Source of the DNA: Balaenoptera acutorostrata
Lineage: Eukaryota; Chordata; Mammalia; Artiodactyla; Balaenopteridae
DNA: 64,000 nt
Direction: 5' to 3'
Assembly (NCBI RefSeq): GCF_949987535.1
Contig: NC_080082.1
Coordinates: 44,393,874-44,457,873 of the forward strand
Below, in pieces: positions 57,366 through 64,000 of the stretch (position 1 is its first letter; every line of letters begins with the position of its first letter). The translations under genes and the position numbers were made by a program. The notes under the pieces are model-generated. The model did no database searches. It was not told the DNA's origin and was given only the letters and a program-made list of their open reading frames with translations.

Positions 57366-57590
57366 ACCAGGATTTGGCAACTAAGACCTACAGACAAAAT
57401 GTGACCTGCTACTTATTTGTGTAAATGAAGTTTCACTGGAACACAGCCACACTCATTCTTTTACAGACTGTATATGGCTACTTTTGCTCTGCAATAGCAA
57501 AGTTAAGTAGTTGTGACAGAGACTGTAGGGCCCACAGGCCTAAAACATTTATGATATAGCTCTTGGCAAAAAAGGTTGACAGAGCCTTGT
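57366..57590 (+). mobile_element. hAT-like non-autonomous DNA transposon
   Basis: It runs from 'aggatttggcaactaagacc' through 'gtaaatgaagtttcactgga', 'acacagccacactcattct', 'tagttgtgacagagactgta' and 'aaacatttatgatatagctc' to an inverted end near 'aaaggttgacagagccttg'. I recognise a common eutherian MER-type Charlie derivative but cannot fix the family name. Its right end overlaps the 100-bp duplicated block. Confidence 0.8.
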
Positions 57591-57668
57591 TCCAGACTCT
57601 TTTCTCCCCATTTTAAGGACAGTGAAACTGTGACTTCAGGAGGGGAAAATGTCTTGTTCAAGGTCACT
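57569..57668 (+). repeat. 100-bp near-identical duplication, copy 2 (probable source)
   Basis: 98 of 100 bases match 50056-50155 without gaps. Its first ~20 bases here are the natural right end of the DNA transposon at 57366-57590, which suggests that this copy is the ancestral one. Confidence 0.9.
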
Positions 57669-57889
57669 GAAACAGATTATAGTGATGCTGGGGCAAGAGC
57701 AGTGGGTTCCTGATTCTTATGCCCTTTCAAAGAGCCCCTTCCACTCACAGCTCTGCCTCATAGTCCCTCTTCCTTTATCTCTTGTTCTCTATACTCCTGG
57801 CCTACTAATGTGAACAATGATGGATTCTCCAGAAAGAAATCCTTGTGCTTCTGTTTAAAGACTCCCCTATATGCCGTTGGACCACTCAC

Positions 57890-58385
57890 ACACCAAGTCT
57901 TTTTGATGGACCAGGCCTATTCTAGGCATGGAGATTCCACAGGAAATAAGAACTGTCATGTTTCTGTCCTATTTGGAGCCTAGTTGAGCAAGGGTGTAAA
58001 AAGCTGTCTTTAAAAGAAAAGTGTGTATTGTCTATCATGAGTGTTTTAGAGACAATGACACAAGTGAGGGAGAGGTTGAGGAGGCTGATTGGGATTCGAA
58101 GGCCATGAGAGCATTCTGCAAGGGATGACATCCAAGCTAAGACATGTATTACAGACCTAAGACATTGTGTGAAGGCTTGAGGGAAAAACATTCCAGGTGG
58201 GAAGAAAGGCAAGTGCAGTGACTTGAGATGGCAGCATCTCACTAGGCTCCAGCCTAGTGGGAGGGGATGGAAGAAGCATTTGATGCAGGGGCCATACCAG
58301 GGACCATACCAGGGCAGGACTTTGCAGGCCATGATCAGAAATTTGGATTGCATTCCAAGTAGAGAGGCTTGTGAGATCAATCCCC
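57890..58385 (-). repeat. L2 LINE fragment
   Basis: Reverse L2: 'gaccaggcctattctaggca', 'acattccaggtgggaagaaa', 'ggcaagtgcagtgacttgag' and 'tttggattgcattccaagt'. It contains a 12-bp tandem doubling (ggaccataccag) near 58283-58316. A 174-residue minus-strand frame across it is a chance frame. Confidence 0.75.
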
Positions 58386-58879
58386 AAGAAACAGTTCCTG
58401 AAATCCTGATAGAGATGTAAGCTTGTCCATGGACACTTCTGTTCACAAAGGCCTAGATTATGCAAGAAAAGACACATGCCTGGCCTGGCAGATGTTCTAA
58501 GGACTGGTTAAACATACACACATATGCACCATAGAGAAGCAATGTGTGCTGTCCTTAGTATGTCTCTCCATCCCAGTGTGCTCAGGTCAGTCCCTGTCCA
58601 CATCTATTGCCCTGGCATAGATTACTAAGAGCACCCCCTTTCACTTCTAACACTGTCTCGGTTTGAGTGATAAATTATACCATCACCTTAATTATACCAC
58701 TTGCTTCCATGTAATTTAAGCCTCGGCTCATGAGGTCCATTACTCTCAGGTCATAATTCTCAGGAATTATTCTATTCCTTACAATTAATAGAAATCATCA
58801 CAAGGTTATGTCTTGTTTCTCCTTTGGCACTCCATATTCCCAGAGTACAGGACACGTGTGTTTATTTATAGAGTGTTTG
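58386..58879. other. Unassigned non-coding sequence
   Basis: No family recognised. Confidence 0.5.
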
Positions 58880-59105
58880 CCAGGTCTACCATGAAAATAA
58901 TACATGGGCACATTACTTTTCAAAAGTTAGGTCATGTAGTCCTCACAATGAAACTGCTGGAAGGGTCAAGAGTCATTTCCCTTTTATGGACAGGAGAAGT
59001 AAAGTGACTAGCCAAGATCTCACAGGCAGTAAGTGTCAGAATTAGAACTCAAACTTAGATGGACCTAGTTCCACATCTAAGCATCTTTGTACTCCACCAT
59101 CCTGC
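58880..59105 (-). repeat. MIR SINE
   Basis: 'aggtcatgtagtcctcacaa', 'cttttatggacaggagaagt', 'aaagtgactagccaagatct' and 'cagaattagaactcaaactt' in reverse MIR order. Confidence 0.75.
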
Positions 59106-59689
59106 AGCTTAAGGCCTGGTTGATCTCTCTTCTAGGGCAGATACTGACAGCCTAATGAGAAAGAAGAGAAGACACAATAACCTTCTTGTCTGGGCTTTGC
59201 AAATATAAAGTGCCTTGTAAGAACTGAACAATAACAGCCATCGATGTTAGCAGGTGATCAGGATGCAGTTAGTGCTGTTGACAGTGCAGAGATTTCTATG
59301 ATTATCACTTAATGTATGTCAGGTCAGATGTAATACCCTGTAATGTCAGAGCTTATCAATCTTGCTCGAGGCAGGCACACATGACACACACCACTGGGTG
59401 CTCTTGGCACACGTTCAAACCCAAGCTGTCAGGGCTTTCTGAACACCAGTCTCTGGACAGGTACACATGGAAGGTGCAGATCACCAGGGATGGATTGTTA
59501 AGCTGAGAGAGCCACACCTGGGACCTGCATCAGCACAACATAGCCTCAGGGTGGTTTCTAAAGTAATTTGTTACCCTATCAAGGACAGAGCAATGGCTCC
59601 TGTGGAACCCCAGGAACTGGAGTGTCCTCACCTTCCGTCAGGCTAAAGTCTCTCTCCCTCCAGAGACAGGCTAAGAACTGCTGCTGCTA
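59106..59689. other. Unassigned non-coding sequence
   Basis: No family recognised. Confidence 0.5.
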
Positions 59690-59935
59690 AACCTTATTCT
59701 TGTCCTGGCTCAGCCTCAAGCCATCTGGGTAACCTTGGGCAGGTCCTGAGGCAGGAGGAATGGCTGGAGAGAGTTAGGTTCAAATACTGCCAAGGATCAC
59801 TTCTCAGTCCCTCTGAGGCTCACACTCCTCCCCTATAAACCCTGGTTGTAGCGATCACCTTGCAGGACTGCTGTGTAAATGAAATACCCAGAGGTTTTCA
59901 TATAGCAGGTCCTCAGAAAAGGTGGGCTGCACTCT
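59690..59935 (+). repeat. MIR SINE, with possible internal insertion
   Basis: 'ctgggtaaccttgggcaggt' and 'ccctctgaggctcacactcc' are forward MIR blocks, but about 60 unrelated bases separate them. The end 'tatagcaggtcctcagaaaa' fits the MIR tail. Confidence 0.6.
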
Positions 59936-60756
59936 TAGTATCACTATCATCACCATTGCCGTCTCCCCTTAGAGGCTAAAACAGCAGGTGGATGTGGAGG
60001 AAACCACCTCCCTGCATTTCTGCTTTCTGCATCTCTGTCCTGGAACACTCCACGGTTAATAGAACCCCAAGCAGAGATGGCAAAGCAGGAGTGCTAACTC
60101 GCTTCCTGGAACATGGTCCCATGGCCTAGCACTTCTCCTAGGTTTGTATACCTTACAATTAGTCAAGTAATTAGGTTCATGAGTAAGTTGAATTAGGAAA
60201 AAAGATATTCTAACCCTTTCCCCTTTCTCTGAGCAAGAGCTGTTTATTAATGCGAATGCAGGTGCACATCCAAGGGTAGTCCTTCAATTCTCTATTTCTA
60301 ATTTTTTTACTATTTTCTTTTTTTTACTTTTCATTAGGGAAATTTTCAAATACTCTAAAAGGAGAGAAAAAAATATTACAAGACTTCATTTTCAACAATT
60401 AACACCATTTTGCCATTCTTTTTTTAATATGCCTAATACACATACATTTTTAAGGCAAATTGCCAACATCATGCCATTTCCTCCATTTCATCCTTGTTAG
60501 TACACAGGAAAGAGTAAGGCAGGGGTCAGGGTGGGGAGCAGTGGAGAGTGGAGAAGGCTGTCCAAGGACTCAGAAAACTTGTCCTGGAATGAGACCTGGG
60601 CCCAGGGCCTCAGAAACTGCTATTTCACAATAAAAGGGACAGATGAGGGGAAGGAGAGTTAGGGGCAGATCTGGAGGAAGCTACATTGGAACCTGCCTTG
60701 GAGTCTAAGAATACAAGTTTCAAGAATAGGGTGATTCTCTTGACTGACAAAAAACA
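59936..60756. other. Unassigned non-coding sequence
   Basis: No family recognised. Confidence 0.5.
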
Positions 60757-61225
60757 CACAACCTAAAAGTTGTGAGTTAGTTAAATATTATTTGGGGATC
60801 TTATTGAGGACCGTAACCAGGAGACAGACTCTCAGATAGCTCTGAGGAACTGCTCTGAAGAGGTAAGGTAGGAGCCAGGATATAGAGTAGTTTTCTTGCT
60901 GGGAAAAAAGCAAGAAATCAAACATCAAAAGATTGCTGCTAATCACAAAGAACAGACATCTCAAGTTAATGATTTTAGTCCTTTTCTATGTATAGGAAGA
61001 TGCAAGAGTTTGGGCTAATTGAAATTATTCCTTAGATATGCATTTAACTATCTAGGGCCAGTATCCAAAGCACAGAATGCTTCCTCTTTTTCTCCATCCA
61101 GAATTCCCCTCAGGGTGCACATTGAGGGGTAGGGGGTAGAGTGGGAGGGGCATCTGCAGCGGCTGATGGCTTGATGGTGGGCAATATTTGTTATTTGCTG
61201 GAATGGCAGGCAACATTCTTTGTCG
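60757..61225 (-). mobile_element. LTR-like repeat, copy A
   Basis: It shares ordered blocks with 63440-63925: 'ttgaggac', 'gagacagactctcagatagc', 'gaactgctctgaagagg', 'gttaatgattttagtcctt', 'aggaagatgcaagag', 'cccctcagggtgcacattga' and 'ggctgatggcttgatggtgg'. The arrangement is LTR-like. I assign it to minus sense from weak signals. Confidence 0.6.
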
Positions 61226-61674
61226 GCAATTCCTCAGGACAAAAGGTGCACAAACATTTCTGGGAACAGTGGGAACAGTTGGGGTCTCATGCCCCTAACA
61301 CCAGTGTGGAGGACATTATGGAGCTCTGGAACTGTCCCGGAGCCTGGAGGTACATCCACACTAGGGCCCATAGCAGCGGAGATAATATAACAATCCCCTG
61401 GGACTCTCAAGCAGCAGTCTCGGAGAAGAATGGCATCACCAGACAGTGAACAAGAAGTTGGAAGCAGCCACTGCTCCAGCGTCCCACCACCCAGCTCCCA
61501 TCCTGCCAAATGTAGATCCTGCTATCCCTTTTCATAGAAGTAGACTTACAGGAGGAGTCAATTAAGGGAACAAACACCTGGCACACAGAGAGAGAAGCAA
61601 GCCAGCTTCAATAAGATGAAAATGTGCCATCCCCACCCCCCAAAAAAAGTGTCTCCACATCAAGAAAACAAGGT
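61226..61674. other. Unassigned non-coding sequence
   Basis: A 102-residue frame (61141-61449) begins inside the LTR-like repeat and has no recognised domain. Confidence 0.5.
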
Positions 61675-61765
61675 GTGCCCATTTTATGGATGAGGAAAGT
61701 AAGCCTCAGAAAAGAAAATTGCTAAAAATAACAGCTAGCAAATAGCAAAAGCAGGTCTACTCACT
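61675..61765 (-). repeat. MIR SINE fragment
   Basis: 'cattttatggatgaggaaag' and 'aagcctcagaaaagaaaatt' match the reverse MIR core. Confidence 0.6.
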
Positions 61766-62384
61766 CTCCTTCCTCATTCTTTCTTCCTAGCTCAAGATTA
61801 GCTACCAGAATTGGAAGATTTATTTCTGGTAGGAAACATTTTTGTATGACTGATTCACTAATCAACTTGGTTTGAGTTTCATAAAAGGCAGTGCTGGGAA
61901 CAGAGTCAGTACTTCTTTCCTGTTTCCAGCCTACAGAGAGGAAGAGAATGCAAAAAGCTCAGATATGCAAATGAACATTTGGACTGATTTCCACTGGAAT
62001 TTTAGCCTCCAAGAGAGTTCTTTATACGCTGCAGAAATGCATTTTTGTTTCTGCTTAACTGGTGAAAAAGAAGGAGAGATATTTCCAGATGACCTAGCCT
62101 AGGAATAAAAGTTTCTGGAAGCAAATGTTAGTTAAACAAGGATCATATTGGCTAAATAAATGTTCCACTCATCGAAAGGAATGGAGAAAGAGAATTCCCA
62201 AGTTCTAAATTGTGAGAGCAAACGGGTGTCTTCTACATTCATTTCTCACCTTTCTTCCACTCAGGCCCATACCTCAGTCAAGGTCTGGGATGGTCTCAGG
62301 AGGGTACCCAAGGATGTGAGTAGGAAAGTGGGCAGCAGCCTCTCCTCTAAGTTAAAAAAGTCAACTGTAATGAACTAAAGCATG
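61766..62384. other. Unassigned non-coding sequence
   Basis: No family recognised. Confidence 0.5.
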
Positions 62385-62560
62385 TGGTTTATACACGAGA
62401 CCCTATGCTGGCCCTGGGGTTGAGAGGGGAAACAGCAGCTCTGTAGCCCTTACCCTCAAGAGGTCCTGGGTCTCAAGAAGGACTAAGATGCATACATAAA
62501 GGCAATTAGGAATTACCCAGGTGTGCTCAGGGAAGACAGGCCAGGAGCTCTGAGTGCTGC
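62385..62560 (-). repeat. L2 3'-end fragment
   Basis: 'gagaccctatgctggccctg', 'gcccttaccctcaagaggtc' and 'gcatacataaaggcaattag' are consistent with reverse L2. Confidence 0.55.
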
Positions 62561-62668
62561 CTTCCAGGGGAATTTCTAATACTATGGGTGCCCCAGGCCA
62601 CTAATGGGACCCTTTGGTCTTGAATGAAAATTCCAGACTTTAGCCCTGTGTGCTCAGTCACTTTCATT

Positions 62669-62807
62669 TTTTTTTAATTAAAAAAATATATTTTTTTTGG
62701 CCGTGCAGCGCAGCTTGCAGAATTTTAGTTCTCTGACCAGGGATTGAACCTGGGCCACTGCAGTGAAAGCGCTGAGTCCTAACCACTGAACCACAAGGGA
62801 ATTCCCC
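62669..62807 (-). mobile_element. tRNA-derived SINE (short CHR-type)
   Basis: T/A-rich tail, then ggccgtgcagcgcagcttgc, reverse B-box-like 'ccagggattgaacctgg' and reverse head 'cacaagggaattccc'. TSD: 'cagtcactttcatt' (62655-62668) and 'cagtgacttttatt' (62808-62821), two mismatches. Confidence 0.88.
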
Positions 62808-62821
62808 CAGTGACTTTTATT

Positions 62822-63439
62822 AAGCTGGCCAGATGTCCAATACATAGTAAGTCTTGACCAGGATGGTTCGTTATAGTGCCCCACCTTGCCTCCTTTCCTG
62901 TGCTCCCCATCTCACACAGGCCCCACACATAGGAGGCACCTCTCAGAACCCACACACAGGATAGTTCAGGCAGTGACTGTCCACTCCTGATGAATGCTCT
63001 TAGAGTCAAGTTTCCAGAGCTGCTGATAACCTGGCAATTAACCGCAAGGCTGAAAGAATACAGTATGAATCCTTTGATAACTCTTGGCATGCCTCAGCAC
63101 TATCTATCTCCTTTTGTTTTCAGTCATCCTGACACTGCAGAGGCAGCTGTAGAATGATGCATATATTAATGATGCCCTGAGAGTAAGACCAGACTAATAT
63201 AGCTACCAATGCCTGAGGTTGAGTTTCCCAACTGTTTGTAACTGGGTCACTATTTTTAGTTGGAAACTCCAGTCAAAAATGTCAAACAGGGAAAATGAAT
63301 GTGAATTTGGCTGAGAGGAAAGAACCAGGGCTGGGGTTTCCATTCCATCTTATTTAGCAACTCATCATGGGTCTGAATTTCCTAGCTCTGGGCCTCAGAT
63401 TTTCTCACCTGAATGACCAAAGGTTTGGATTCACCTCTG
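62822..63439. other. Unassigned non-coding sequence
   Basis: No family recognised. 63210-63290 has a weak DNA-transposon look. Confidence 0.45.
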
Positions 63440-63925
63440 TTGACTGAAATAAAAGTGCTCAACATGAGAGCTATGAGTTTCAGTTTTATTTGGACACTTA
63501 CTGAGGACTATAATGTGGGAGACAGCCTCTCAGAGAGCTCTTAGAAACTGCTCTAAAGAGATAGGGGGTCAGCATATATGTGATTTTGGTGAAGGGGTTA
63601 CATGTAACCAAGCACACATCTTGGTCAAAGGTTGCTGCTAGTCCTGAGGAACAGATATCTTAGTTAATGGTTTTAGTGCTTTGCAAAGTATGGGAAGATA
63701 CAAAAATTCAGGTTCATAAAGATTTTCTCCTGAAAATACCTAACTAGCTGCAAGCATGTTCTGTCAGTTTTCTCCAGGCACAAAGTGCCTCATTCCTGAT
63801 CCCTACCTTGAGCTCATTTCAGGGTGTGTTAAAGGTTAGCAGGTACAGTGGCTAATGGACCTTTATGAAGCTGGATGGTGAGCAACATTCTTTAGTTGCC
63901 ACCTTCAATTGGACATTCTATGAAT
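63440..63925 (-). mobile_element. LTR-like repeat, copy B
   Basis: The same family and orientation as 60757-61225, with blocks 'actgaggactataatgtggg', 'agacagcctctcagagagct', 'aactgctctaaagagatagg', 'gttaatggttttagtgcttt' and 'tttcagggtgtgttaaagg'. It has diverged considerably from copy A. Confidence 0.6.
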
Positions 63926-64000
63926 CAGAGACCAGCAACACTGAGGGAAGAAGGGACTCAGCTTCATGGAGCAAACCATCTTGCTGAAGAATTCTTTCAA

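Noticed and set aside
57922..58446. A 174-residue minus-strand frame
   Set aside because: It overlaps an antisense L2 fragment and reads as low-information hydrophobic sequence.
60757..63925. Complete endogenous provirus between the two LTR-like repeats
   Set aside because: No gag, pol or env remnant was seen between them, and the copies are considerably diverged. It is kept only as a question in the findings.

Overview
This window is mammalian nuclear DNA, most likely from a cetacean. The evidence is the repeat content: tRNA-derived CHR-type SINEs (heads reading gggcttccctggtggcgcag), a L1 lineage whose 3' end matches what I know of whale and dolphin genomes, older pan-eutherian MIR/L2/L1M/MER5 copies, and no BovB or ruminant-specific SINE that I could see. 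Baleen versus toothed whale cannot be decided here.

I found no protein-coding gene, exon, tRNA gene, rRNA or CRISPR array. All longer open frames are L1 remnants or chance frames in repeats. The window reads as intergenic or deep intronic DNA.

Layout. 1-5.4 kb: old L2, MIR, and a DNA transposon split by ancient L1 sequence. 5.4-13.45 kb: an 8.0-kb antisense L1 complete at its 5' end, with a perfect 14-bp target-site duplication (TSD) and, unusually, a second L1 3' end inside the same TSD. 14.3-16.4 kb: a 5'-inverted L1 abutting a younger truncated L1. 19.9-26.0 kb: a second, sense, full-length but decayed L1 with an unrelated 5'UTR. 26.9-27.3 kb: a SINE with a perfect TSD and extra non-SINE sequence between A-tracts. 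28-41 kb: mostly unassigned DNA with scattered MIR, L2 and L1M. 41.7-46.9 kb: the most nested block, with three solo-LTR-like elements (one flanked by a perfect 4-bp TSD and one containing a tRNA-Glu-like segment), an L1 fragment inside an LTR, a near poly(A)-only insertion inside another LTR, LTRs inside L1M and L2, and a second SINE with a transduced tail. 47-64 kb: old repeats, a 100-bp near-identical duplication (50.06 and 57.57 kb), and two related LTR-like repeats (60.8 and 63.4 kb).

The elements do not form a pathway. They record successive L1-driven retrotransposition, SINE and processed-tail insertion, and LTR recombination. No new defence, metabolic or signalling system is visible. 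The notable observations are structural: the composite L1, the two SINE tails, the templated 100-bp duplication, the tRNA-Glu/LTR fusion and the minimal poly(A) insertion. Family names come from recognition by eye, not from a database search, and edges of old repeats are approximate.
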